This document shows positions 18,027 to 25,788 of a stretch of 64,000 nt of DNA, one piece after another. Every line of letters starts with the position of its first letter. The first letter of the stretch is position 1. Made by a program: the position numbers and the translations under genes. The notes beneath the pieces were generated by a model. The model had not been told where the DNA came from, ran no database searches, and saw nothing but the letters and a program-made list of their open reading frames with translations. The stretch comes from Lachnoclostridium phytofermentans (GTDB taxonomy: Bacteria > Bacillota > Clostridia > Lachnospirales > Lachnospiraceae): the NCBI RefSeq assembly GCF_000733755.1, contig NZ_JPOF01000006.1:310001-374000 (forward strand). The letters run 5' to 3'.

Positions 18027-18749
18027 TTAGATTTTTGTTTTTTTATAAAATAACTCTATCGCTTCTCTTTCCGCATTTACATCGATACCAGTTCTACCTG
18101 TACGATCACTCCATCCAAGGATAGCCAAATCCTCTCCTCGAACCTCACTTAACATCGTTTTTAAATCTCCAAATGGCAGGTCCTTATTCACGTATAGTAT
18201 CATCATGTGCCAACGTATTAAAGAACAAACATATCTTATAAACTCTCGATCAGTAATAAACTCAGACAAGAACTTATCTGCAAGTTCAGCTCCAACTCTA
18301 TCATGATCATAGGAGGTAATTCTTCCTTTACGAAACCTGGTTGTCTCAGGTTTTCCAATGTCATGTAGTAAGGCAGCCCACATAATTGCAGTTGGTTTTT
18401 CACTCTTTTCTTTTACAGTAGCCGCAACATCGACTACCATCATTGTATGAATCCAGACATTGCCTTCTGGATGATACTTTGGAGATTGTTCTGTCTTTTC
18501 TAGGGAGGAAAGCATGGAAAAAGGATACTGATAAAACTCAGGTCTAGATAATAACGTGTTGAGATAAAGAGATGGCTTTTCTCTCGTGATAAGCTCATGT
18601 TCCAATTCGCAAAAAAGACGATCTGCTTGCTCTTTGTCTCCTCCTTGTGACTCTGTTCTAGGAGAAGTGGCAGTTTTATAACTTTTACTGGATATTCGAG
18701 ACTCTTTGTTATAATCCTTATTTGTCTTTTTCCATTCCCTTTGTTTCAT
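18027..18749 (-). CDS. HD-domain phosphohydrolase
   Basis: A 240-residue protein with a charged, low-complexity N-terminus (~1-45). An HD domain follows: NVWIHTMMVVD (first His), ALLHDIGKPETT (the HD pair) and later SYDHDRVGAELA, as in the HD part of tRNA nucleotidyltransferases and related hydrolases. It probably hydrolyses phosphate esters with divalent metal; the substrate is unknown. Its ATG overlaps the TGA of the preceding small conserved gene (ATGA), indicating translational coupling. No nucleotidyltransferase domain is present. Confidence 0.85.
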   Translation of the reverse strand: MKQREWKKTNKDYNKESRISSKSYKTATSPRTESQGGDKEQADRLFCELEHELITREKPSLYLNTLLSRPEFYQYPFSMLSSLEKTEQSPKYHPEGNVWIHTMMVVDVAATVKEKSEKPTAIMWAALLHDIGKPETTRFRKGRITSYDHDRVGAELADKFLSEFITDREFIRYVCSLIRWHMMILYVNKDLPFGDLKTMLSEVRGEDLAILGWSDRTGRTGIDVNAEREAIELFYKKTKI

Positions 18750-18913
18750 TTTGAATTCTCCTGCATTTGAGATGCCTTTTTATGACCAGCTTTTGCTTTA
18801 CCCTGAATTTCTGGTACAGGTGGCTGATCATTTTTCTTTAAATGTAATTTCTTATTACTTTCTGTTCCATGTGGTTCTTGTGGGTCTGGTCGTTTCATCC
18901 CTGCTTTCGCCAT
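18746..18913 (-). CDS. Small conserved clostridial protein (55 residues)
   Basis: A 55-residue, basic, Pro-rich protein opening MAKAGMKRPDPQEPHGTESN and containing PVPEIQGKAKAGHKKA. I recognise this as a widespread clostridial small-protein type without an assigned function. It has a strong ribosome-binding site (TAGGAGG) before the ATG, and its stop overlaps the start of the HD-domain gene by four bases (ATGA). It is predicted to be largely disordered, with no membrane segment. The pairing suggests a partner or regulator of the HD protein; that is inference. Confidence 0.75.
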   Translation of the reverse strand: MAKAGMKRPDPQEPHGTESNKKLHLKKNDQPPVPEIQGKAKAGHKKASQMQENSK

Positions 18914-18923
18914 AGCAAACCTC

Positions 18924-19352
18924 CTATAAATACTCCTTTAGCTCTTTGATATTATCTTCTTCAAACTTTAGTAATTGATCCATCAGTTCATTAATTTCTT
19001 GTTCCGCATTTTTGTACTTCTTTAGATTCTTAATAGCATCAATTACACCCATATTACTACCTATAATTAACATTTCTGCAATATGAGACGTACTTTTATC
19101 GGTCAGCGTTTGAATATTTATCATGAAGTAGGTCTTAATCTTATCAAAAGCACTAATTCCTTTTTCATCGTAACCATTGGAATTCAATAGCTTTTCGGCG
19201 GCTTTGTTTATCTTTTCATATTCTTTGTATTGTGACTCTAAGCGTTTCTTAAATTTGTTATCCTCAACAATTCCAATAATTTGATGTAATGTTTCTATTC
19301 CCATTTGAGAATTTTGATAAACAAAGTTTAATAATTCTGCATTTCCATCCAT
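18924..19352 (-). CDS. Helical protein of unknown function
   Basis: A 142-residue, almost entirely helical protein (NFVYQNSQMGIETLHQII at the start; three further long amphipathic helices), suggesting a four-helix bundle in the manner of DUF2383/ferritin-like proteins. No clear metal-ligand set is visible. The ribosome-binding site GGAGAAG lies in the end of the upstream DUF1905 gene, whose stop is one base from this ATG. It is thus the second gene of a pair and may also be read through into the small-protein/HD pair 10 bases downstream. Confidence 0.6.
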   Translation of the reverse strand: MDGNAELLNFVYQNSQMGIETLHQIIGIVEDNKFKKRLESQYKEYEKINKAAEKLLNSNGYDEKGISAFDKIKTYFMINIQTLTDKSTSHIAEMLIIGSNMGVIDAIKNLKKYKNAEQEINELMDQLLKFEEDNIKELKEYL

Positions 19353-19353
19353 G

Positions 19354-19635
19354 TCACTTCTCCTGTTTCTGTCGTTCCTTTATGGTAACTTTGACGATAT
19401 CTCCTGGTTGTTTCTTGATTTGCTCTCTTATCATTTTTTTTATTCCTATGATGTGACTAGGAGTCCCCATTCTAACTAAGCTTCCTTCATAAACAACACC
19501 ATCAAATGTAGCAGTTACAGGAACTCTACCTTTTTTAAACTCTTGTTTCACATCAAACGGAATCTCAATATAAGCTCCATCAATATCAGGCACTTTCTTT
19601 ATGATTGCTTCAAATTCATATATTTTTTCATTCAT
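19354..19635 (-). CDS. DUF1905 domain protein
   Basis: A 93-residue protein matching the DUF1905 fold: [21 protein letters not shown], then the [17 protein letters not shown] hairpin, and a C-terminal [11 protein letters not shown] strand. Its length is typical of stand-alone members of this small beta-barrel family, which has no firmly assigned activity. Ribosome-binding site GGAGC before ATG. It is first in a tightly packed run of four same-strand genes (19635 to 18027). Confidence 0.8.
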   Translation of the reverse strand: MNEKIYEFEAIIKKVPDIDGAYIEIPFDVKQEFKKGRVPVTATFDGVVYEGSLVRMGTPSHIIGIKKMIREQIKKQPGDIVKVTIKERQKQEK

Positions 19636-19850
19636 GTATTCTGCTCCAATCCTTCTATGATAAAACTTTATCTTAATTGTTCTGTAATATTATTTATCTT
19701 TCGCCTATCCTCACACATTTTGTACGATATGAATTTTTTTTTGCAGTACTTTGTCGCGCCGAACCCAAAGGATGAATGCGCATCCCTCGGAGTGTTTATA
19801 ATCTCATAAAATTCTCCCGTACACACTTAATATCTCAAAAGAGAAGATTT

Positions 19851-20750
19851 TTATTCGTATTTAAGTAATGCATTGCGATAGATTGTTATCATCTGTTCTC
19901 TCACAGAGTTTGGTGAAACAACTTCAACTTTATCCTCAAAAGATAAAATAAAATTATAAACCCAAGATAAGGATGCTTGAAATGTCACTAGATAATTTCC
20001 ATCATTTAGTTCTATTATCTCATCTTGTTGAAATTCATCAAACACACGATAGGATAAGGAATGATCCAGTTTTAATATGATTTGTTCCATTTTTACTTCA
20101 CTTTGATTTATCATTGCATCCAAGTCGATCGGTGGCACCTCAATTACAAATCTTTTTGAATGTATCTGAGGATTTTTAACTCTTCGCAATTTAAAGACAC
20201 GATAATCTTTTTTTTCTTTGCAATATGCATATAAATACCAGGATTGTGCTTTAAATATAAGCCTTAATGGATAAACTATCCTCTTTGACTCTTCTCCAGA
20301 TGAATTATAGTAAATAATCTCTAATTCTTTTTTTTCAAGAATTGCTTGTTTTATCAAATCGAACTTTTCCTTCTCTTCCGTATTACTTCCCCATCTTGAA
20401 AAATCCACCTCGATCCAAGTCTCTTCTTTCTTTCCGAAGATGGAACTAAGTTTTCTTAGTGTTGCTTCCTCTGAACGGCTGATTGCATGTAATCCTTGGA
20501 GAGATGCTAAAATATTTTCTTGTTCCTTTTCGGATAACACCGCTTTATTAAGGACATAAGATTCCATTAATGAAATCCCGCCACCTTTACCTTTGGTTGT
20601 ATAGACTGGTATTCCGGCTAAGGAAAGCGCATCAATATCTCGGTATATGGTTCTTACAGATACCTCAAAATGCTCTGCCAACTCTTTTGCTGTCATACTT
20701 TTTTTATCCATTAGAAGATATGTGATTTCAAACAAACGATTTCCTTGCAT
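19851..20750 (-). CDS. HTH/WYL-domain transcriptional regulator, YafY type
   Basis: About 299 residues. An N-terminal winged helix (DKKSMTAKELAEHFEVSVRT, then IYRDIDALSLAGIPV) precedes a central WYL domain (LRLIFKAQSWYLYAYC..., about 160-185) and a C-terminal WCX-like domain. WYL regulators sense small ligands or nucleic acids and repress or activate local genes; the target here is unknown. The ATG at 20748-20750 follows GAGGTG by six bases; the upstream in-frame GTG lies within that site. It is not clearly linked to a neighbour. Confidence 0.88.
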   Translation of the reverse strand: MQGNRLFEITYLLMDKKSMTAKELAEHFEVSVRTIYRDIDALSLAGIPVYTTKGKGGGISLMESYVLNKAVLSEKEQENILASLQGLHAISRSEEATLRKLSSIFGKKEETWIEVDFSRWGSNTEEKEKFDLIKQAILEKKELEIIYYNSSGEESKRIVYPLRLIFKAQSWYLYAYCKEKKDYRVFKLRRVKNPQIHSKRFVIEVPPIDLDAMINQSEVKMEQIILKLDHSLSYRVFDEFQQDEIIELNDGNYLVTFQASLSWVYNFILSFEDKVEVVSPNSVREQMITIYRNALLKYE

Positions 20751-20998
20751 TCCTGTCACCTCATACTATAAATTTGTAACATTATAACTTACCCTGTGTG
20801 GCAAGTTTATGTCACGTAATTTAAATGTTCTTTACATTTATTTGATATGCTTAAGGAACAAAAATCTTGTAAATTTGATAATAAGTACTTTCTTAATACA
20901 TAACATTTATTTTTTTGCTAAAAAAGCTCTTATTTTGTCACAAAGCAGAAAGGAAATCATATCTTATAGTATAAATATAAAAAGAAAGGAATGATAAT

Positions 20999-21196
20999 AT
21001 GTGCTGCTTTTTTAATTTTGGATGCAATAGATGCTGCAGATGCAATAGAGACTGCGATTGCGATTGCCGTAGAGACTGCGACAGAGATTGCGACCGAGAC
21101 TGCGACCGTAGAGACTGCGACTGCGATAGAAGATGTTGCAGATGCTGTAGATGCTGTAGATGTTGTAGATGCTGTAGATGCTGTAGATGCTGCTAA
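20999..21196 (+). CDS. Extremely cysteine-rich small protein
   Basis: A 65-residue protein with 28 Cys (43%), the rest mostly Arg and Asp. The centre is a DCDRDCDRDCDRRDC-like tract and the C-terminus is seven CC pairs separated by Arg. AAAGGA eight bases before this ATG selects the frame; the ATG at 20991 directly abuts that site and would read an Ala/Asp/Val repeat. Upstream, CATATCTT with an ACA about 15 bases earlier resembles a sporulation sigma-E/K promoter, hinting at a spore coat or exosporium role. A metallothionein-like or modified peptide role is also possible. The gene is built from TGCTGTAGA-type repeats. Confidence 0.6.
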   Translation: MCCFFNFGCNRCCRCNRDCDCDCRRDCDRDCDRDCDRRDCDCDRRCCRCCRCCRCCRCCRCCRCC

Positions 21197-21300
21197 TCTA
21201 TAACTACTAATCTCCATCATTTAGTATTACATTACGAATAGTATAAAGCAAAAAACACTATGTAAAAATTCAAAAATATCTATAAACAAAATTCAAAAAG

Positions 21301-21337
21301 CATCACACCATAGCTATTAATTCACTATGGTGTGATG
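21301..21337 (-). terminator. Strong terminator after the glycosyltransferase gene
   Basis: A perfect 13-bp stem (CATCACACCATAG / CTATGGTGTGATG). On the minus strand it is followed by CTTTTTG, downstream of the GT2-TPR gene. It may also stop transcripts from the Cys-rich gene on the other strand. Confidence 0.85.
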
Positions 21338-21414
21338 TTAACTATCTGTCTAAAACTAATTTTATTTCTTAGTTTTATTTCTTTAATTTTATTTTTTATG
21401 TTTTTTATATATTT

Positions 21415-22569
21415 TCATACCTCTTGAATGTCCTTTGTTTCCTTTCTTTGATTCACCGCTTCCCAGTCTCTTTCTTGTTGTAGCTCTTTTTCCTTCTCCA
21501 TAAAACTTATATTATTTTGAATTCTTGCGTCCTCAGGTGATAATCGAAATGCTATCTTTGCAAACTCAATTGCATTATCGACTAATCCAATATGAAAACA
21601 TGCAATGGACCCAATGTCATAAATATCGGAGTTCCAGGCACGTGGATCACTTGGGTAACCCAATATATTCTTATCTTTTATTTTAAGTGCATCGGTTACT
21701 GCGTAGTAAACTGTATTCCAATCCTTTTCACCATATGCAAGAAATGCAAGTTCTATATAAGAATCACGAATATAAGGAATTTCTGCTATCGCTTTTAGCA
21801 TCCAAGCTTTCGCTTGCAGATACTCACCTTTTCCATTATAACAGCGTCCAATAAATCTCATTGTTGCACTTCGTTCTTCATTCCAATTAGAGCGCGGATG
21901 ATCTAAATATTTTTTGAAGGTTTCAATCGCATCATCATATCGATTGACAAACATATATTCTCTTCCAAGATAATGTAGATTTCTAACATCATCCGGGAAC
22001 TCTTGCATTGCTAACTCTAATAAACTAACGTTAAAACTACGGTCCTTCGTTTTATCAGGATAATGCTCGACTACTAACCCTGAAATAAACACATCTTCTT
22101 GGCAGCCTTTTCCTGTATACTCTAAAATCTCATGGGTTGGATATATCCAGTGGTAATTCTTTCTCGCATGGATTCGGTGCTGTACAAATTGCACCGCAGG
22201 GCTACCATCTGGATTAAAACTCCAGATGTATTGGTACCTACCAAGGCAACTACTTGGTTGCCATACATCTTCTAGTGCATCTCTCCAGCCGGCATTAATT
22301 ATCTCATCCACATCAAGTGCCACACAGATATCAACATCCTCTGGTATAAACTTTAGTAGCTCATTTCTTGCTTTATCAAATCTCCATGGTTTGATTGGCA
22401 TCTCGTAAACAATAGCACCGGTATCCTTAAACTTTTGAACTGTATTATCTGTGGATCCAGTATCCCCTATGATTACCATGTCAGCTTCTTTTAGATTTAC
22501 CATAAAGCGATCTACAAACTGTTCTTCATCCTTACATACAGCATATACACATACCTTATACCTACTCAT
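21415..22569 (-). CDS. Family 2 glycosyltransferase with TPR region
   Basis: A 384-residue soluble protein. A GT2 (GT-A) domain occupies ~1-190: CKDEEQFVDRF, IGDTGSTDNT and the metal-binding ALDVDEI. TPR-like helical repeats occupy ~195-365 (LHYLGREYMFVNRYDDAIET). Proteins with this architecture include SunS-type peptide glycosyltransferases as well as many uncharacterised transferases. The sugar donor and acceptor are unknown. Ribosome-binding site AGGAGAG before ATG. It is convergent with the neighbouring Cys-rich small protein gene, a context worth noting because SunS-type enzymes act on Cys of small peptides. Confidence 0.82.
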   Translation of the reverse strand: MSRYKVCVYAVCKDEEQFVDRFMVNLKEADMVIIGDTGSTDNTVQKFKDTGAIVYEMPIKPWRFDKARNELLKFIPEDVDICVALDVDEIINAGWRDALEDVWQPSSCLGRYQYIWSFNPDGSPAVQFVQHRIHARKNYHWIYPTHEILEYTGKGCQEDVFISGLVVEHYPDKTKDRSFNVSLLELAMQEFPDDVRNLHYLGREYMFVNRYDDAIETFKKYLDHPRSNWNEERSATMRFIGRCYNGKGEYLQAKAWMLKAIAEIPYIRDSYIELAFLAYGEKDWNTVYYAVTDALKIKDKNILGYPSDPRAWNSDIYDIGSIACFHIGLVDNAIEFAKIAFRLSPEDARIQNNISFMEKEKELQQERDWEAVNQRKETKDIQEV

Positions 22570-22804
22570 CTACTCTCCTTTTTTTCTATAAGAATATACT
22601 TATATTATGTGTTTCCTTTTGGTAAATTGAAGCATATTCTATATTGATATTCTTACTATTATTACTATCATATGTCATGAAAATAAGCTCAATACCATCG
22701 GTGTTTTCATTGATTAACTTATCCTAAAAATACAATCGTAAAACCAAAAAAAAACGTGGTTTAAAAACTTAACAAAATCTTAATATGAGCTTGTGATTTA
22801 TCTA
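22570..22804. other. Intergenic region, nothing recognised
   Basis: Spacer between the divergent glycosyltransferase and ATP-grasp genes. No ORF with a start signal was seen. The promoter of the ATP-grasp/kamA pair follows immediately. Confidence 0.4.
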
Positions 22805-22832
22805 TTGACATCATACTAAAAAAGTGTAGAAT
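22805..22832 (+). promoter_or_regulatory. Sigma-A-type promoter of the ATP-grasp/kamA pair
   Basis: A consensus TTGACA is followed after 16 bases by TAGAAT. The expected transcript has a leader of about 210 bases before the first start codon; no known riboswitch was recognised in it. Confidence 0.6.
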
Positions 22833-23049
22833 TTCCTTGATATCTATGGATGAGATACAAAGAATAACATTGGTTAATGTACATAGAATTCCTTCGATTA
22901 AATAGCGACGGATAGCTATGATTAATTAGTTACAAAGAGCTAGTTTGATTAACAATATTAAGCTTAATAAGATACTTTGGCCTATGTTCCAAAAAATCCA
23001 TTAGATATCCAAGCAACGATAAAAAATCATCAAAGGAACGGTGAAATTT

Positions 23050-24096
23050 ATGGAAAATGATGCAAAAGGCAGCTTGGGAGATGAAGCTGACCCTTATTCC
23101 AAACTACGGGTTGGAATAACTTATAACTTAAAGAAGGGGATTCGTACCGAAGTCGTAGATGCAGAAGCAGAATATGACAGCATCGATACGGTTCTAGCCA
23201 TCAAAAACGCCTTAGAGGGCGACAATTGCCACGTAGAATTAATGGAGGCAGATACTAATTTACCAAAACGGCTACAAGAGACACCGGTGGATATTGTGTT
23301 TAATATTGCAGAAGGGCTGAAAGGAAGAGGCAGAGAAGCTGAGGTTCCTGCAGTTCTTAATATGTTTAACATTCCATTTACCGGTTCGGACGAAACAACC
23401 CTATGCCTTGCACTTGATAAGGCACTTTGCAAACGAGTTTTATCCACCTATCGCATCAGAACACCGAAATACCGAGTGTTTACGAAAGACGACAATCGTC
23501 TTAATACTAAATTTTCTTTTCCGTGCATTGTAAAACCAAATGCGGAAGGTTCCAGTAAAGGTATCTCCGATATTTGCATTGCCACAAACAAAGAAGAACT
23601 AAAAACACTCGTATCTAATAATATCAAGGCTTATGGCCAGGATATGCTAGTGGAGGAATACATCGACGGTAGAGAATTTACCGTTGGCGTACTCGGTAAT
23701 GGAGACGATATTCATGTATTTTACCCTATGGAGATTATTTATCTGAAGAAAAACAATAAGTTTAATATCTATAGCTATAATGTGAAACAAGATTATAAAA
23801 AATTAATTCGCTATGAATGCCCACCAAACCTTGATCCAAAAATCGAAGAAGAAATGATTACTATGGCAAAAAAGATATTTAAAGTACTTCATTGCCACGA
23901 TTTTTCCAGAGTCGATTTTCGATTAAATTCCGAAGGGAAACCTTATTTCATTGAAATAAATCCTCTTCCTGGTTTGGCTCCAGGTTACAGCGACTTTCCA
24001 ATGCTGGCTGAGTTTTGTGGAATGGACTATGTTACATTAGTTCGCAGTATTCTTAGAAACGCACTCCAACGGAATGGTCTTCCATTTCATATCTAA
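23050..24096 (+). CDS. ATP-grasp ligase, D-Ala-D-Ala ligase-like
   Basis: About 348 residues with an ATP-grasp fold. An N-terminal subdomain (VDIVFNIAEGLKGRGREA, as in D-alanine-D-alanine ligases) is followed by FPCIVKPNAEGSSKGI (nucleotide-binding lysine region) and the metal-binding SRVDFRL...FIEINPLPGL. It should form an amide bond through an acyl phosphate, but the substrates are not evident. It sits 16 bases upstream of a lysine 2,3-aminomutase-like gene, which suggests beta-lysine, or a peptide bearing it, as a substrate. The start ATG is chosen after GGTGA; a GTG three codons upstream follows AAAGGA closely and remains possible. Confidence 0.82.
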   Translation: MENDAKGSLGDEADPYSKLRVGITYNLKKGIRTEVVDAEAEYDSIDTVLAIKNALEGDNCHVELMEADTNLPKRLQETPVDIVFNIAEGLKGRGREAEVPAVLNMFNIPFTGSDETTLCLALDKALCKRVLSTYRIRTPKYRVFTKDDNRLNTKFSFPCIVKPNAEGSSKGISDICIATNKEELKTLVSNNIKAYGQDMLVEEYIDGREFTVGVLGNGDDIHVFYPMEIIYLKKNNKFNIYSYNVKQDYKKLIRYECPPNLDPKIEEEMITMAKKIFKVLHCHDFSRVDFRLNSEGKPYFIEINPLPGLAPGYSDFPMLAEFCGMDYVTLVRSILRNALQRNGLPFHI

Positions 24097-24112
24097 CGAG
24101 GGGGCGTAAGAA

Positions 24113-25264
24113 ATGAGCGAACATATCTTTCATGGTAATTTAATTCCGGATTCCGATTGGTATGATTGGCGGTGGCAGTTTCGCAACCGTATTACAACGG
24201 TTAGTGAGCTCTCTAAGTCAATCGAATTAACAGAACAGGAGAAACAAGAAATATCCGACTGTTTGGGTCAATTCCGTATGGCGATTACACCATACTATGC
24301 TTCCTTAATGGACCAAGCGGATAAAAATTGTCCGATTCGTATGCAAGCGGTTCCTAGTAGCTTAGAAAATCGCATCCTTCCTTGTGAAATGGCAGACCCA
24401 TTGAATGAAGAAGGCGAAAGCCCAGTTCCAGGTATTGTACATCGGTATCCCGACCGTGTACTTTTTCTGGTAACCCACCAATGTTCCATGTACTGTAGAC
24501 ACTGTACCAGACGTCGTTTGGTTGGTGAAGAAGACATGGTAATCTCGGACCAAGAAGTGGATACAGCTATTGAATATATCAAAAGCAAGGAAGAAATTCG
24601 AGATGTTCTTATCTCAGGCGGTGATCCACTCACGATGAGTAATGAGAAGCTAGAACGAATACTTAAAAAACTTCGGTCAATCGAACATGTGGAGATTATA
24701 CGAATCGGCACCAGAGTTCCTGTTGTTTTACCAATGAGAATTACCCCGGAATTAACAAACATGCTTCATAATTATGAACCAATTTGGATTAATACTCATT
24801 TTAACCATCCAAAAGAGATTACCATAGATTCCATGAACGCTTGTGCTAGGTTAGTGGAAGCAGGCATACCTCTTGGAAATCAGAGTGTTCTGCTTCGTGG
24901 TATTAACGATTCTACAGACATTATGAAAGATTTGTTATTAAACCTAGTAAAGAACCGCATTCGTCCTTATTACTTGTATCAGTGTGATTTAAGCCAGGGG
25001 TTAGGCCACTTTAGAACTAGAGTAGAAACGGGTATCGAGATTATTCATCATTTGCAAGGATATATCTCTGGTTATGCAATACCAAAGTTTGTTATTGATG
25101 CACCCGGTGGCGGTGGTAAAATACCTGTCAATCCGGAATATATCGTATCAATCGATGATAACGAGGTAGTAATGCGTAACTATAAGGGGGACCTTTATAC
25201 TTACCCGCAACCACCTGATATTAGTTATGAAAAAGAGTTTCATTTAAATGCAGCAAAACAATAG
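24113..25264 (+). CDS. KamA family radical SAM aminomutase (lysine 2,3-aminomutase-like)
   Basis: A 383-residue radical SAM enzyme. CSMYCRHC binds the 4Fe-4S cluster, LISGGDPL follows, and the PLP lysine lies in DAPGGGGKIPVNP. Two acidic residues that bind the substrate epsilon-amino group in lysine 2,3-aminomutase are conserved in position (Asp of YQCDLS and Asp of IDAPGGGGK), which favours lysine over glutamate as substrate. It would turn L-lysine into beta-lysine. It is shorter than the catabolic clostridial enzyme, and no lysine-fermentation genes lie nearby. It forms a tight operon with the ATP-grasp gene; the ribosome-binding site GAGGGGG lies in the 16-base gap. Confidence 0.88.
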   Translation: MSEHIFHGNLIPDSDWYDWRWQFRNRITTVSELSKSIELTEQEKQEISDCLGQFRMAITPYYASLMDQADKNCPIRMQAVPSSLENRILPCEMADPLNEEGESPVPGIVHRYPDRVLFLVTHQCSMYCRHCTRRRLVGEEDMVISDQEVDTAIEYIKSKEEIRDVLISGGDPLTMSNEKLERILKKLRSIEHVEIIRIGTRVPVVLPMRITPELTNMLHNYEPIWINTHFNHPKEITIDSMNACARLVEAGIPLGNQSVLLRGINDSTDIMKDLLLNLVKNRIRPYYLYQCDLSQGLGHFRTRVETGIEIIHHLQGYISGYAIPKFVIDAPGGGGKIPVNPEYIVSIDDNEVVMRNYKGDLYTYPQPPDISYEKEFHLNAAKQ

Positions 25265-25371
25265 ATAGGTAGAATAGCTTATCAAAATATAAGAGTTAGG
25301 TTATTCTATTTTATTCCTAAACACAGATACACTATAGGGGTTATTGGGATAATAACTTTACATTATTTAAC

Positions 25372-25413
25372 AAAAGTAATAAAATAGTCTTTAAGGACTA
25401 TTTTATTACTTTT
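25372..25413. terminator. Perfect 18-bp hairpin, terminator or attenuator
   Basis: AAAAGTAATAAAATAGTC pairs with its exact complement across a six-base loop and ends in a T-run. It lies after kamA, but directly before the ribosome-binding site of the next small gene. It can therefore serve as the kamA terminator and may also influence translation or transcription of that gene. Confidence 0.8.
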
Positions 25414-25427
25414 TTAAAGGGGATTAT

Positions 25428-25694
25428 ATGAAAATAAAAAAGAAAATCAAATCACTAAGATTCGTTGAAAAGATTTCGATATTATTAATGATACTAATTA
25501 TTATAGTTTATTTTACATGTAGTATAAATTTTGTACAAATATGTAGTATTATCTTTTTGGCTATACTAATTTTATCCTTATTTTTAGAAATGATAAATAA
25601 GATAACTCCTAACGAAATTAAATTCAATAACTTTTTTATAATAATACTTTCATTAGTGTATATAGCCTCTATTATCTATATAAAACAAAGATAA
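25428..25694 (+). CDS. Small membrane protein
   Basis: An 88-residue protein with a Lys-rich N-terminus (MKIKKKIKSLRF) and three hydrophobic segments (about 17-31, 33-52 and 66-84). No family was recognised. AAAGGGG lies five bases before the ATG and only one base after the T-run of the upstream hairpin. It has no visible promoter of its own between that hairpin and the start, so expression may depend on read-through. It is followed by a convergent APH-like gene. Confidence 0.55.
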   Translation: MKIKKKIKSLRFVEKISILLMILIIIVYFTCSINFVQICSIIFLAILILSLFLEMINKITPNEIKFNNFFIIILSLVYIASIIYIKQR

Positions 25695-25788
25695 TATTAA
25701 CTTTACTTTCTTTATTTTTATTTAACCTTTTTAGATTGCTCTCTTGAATTACTCTTTTATCTAATAGCTCTTTTATTGTATTCACTCT

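Noticed and set aside
20991-21203. Ala/Asp/Val-rich plus-strand frame overlapping the Cys-rich gene, and a Ser/Thr/Ala frame on the other strand
   Set aside because: The ATG abuts the AAAGGA with no spacing, whereas the Cys-rich frame has ideal spacing; the others come from the repeat structure.
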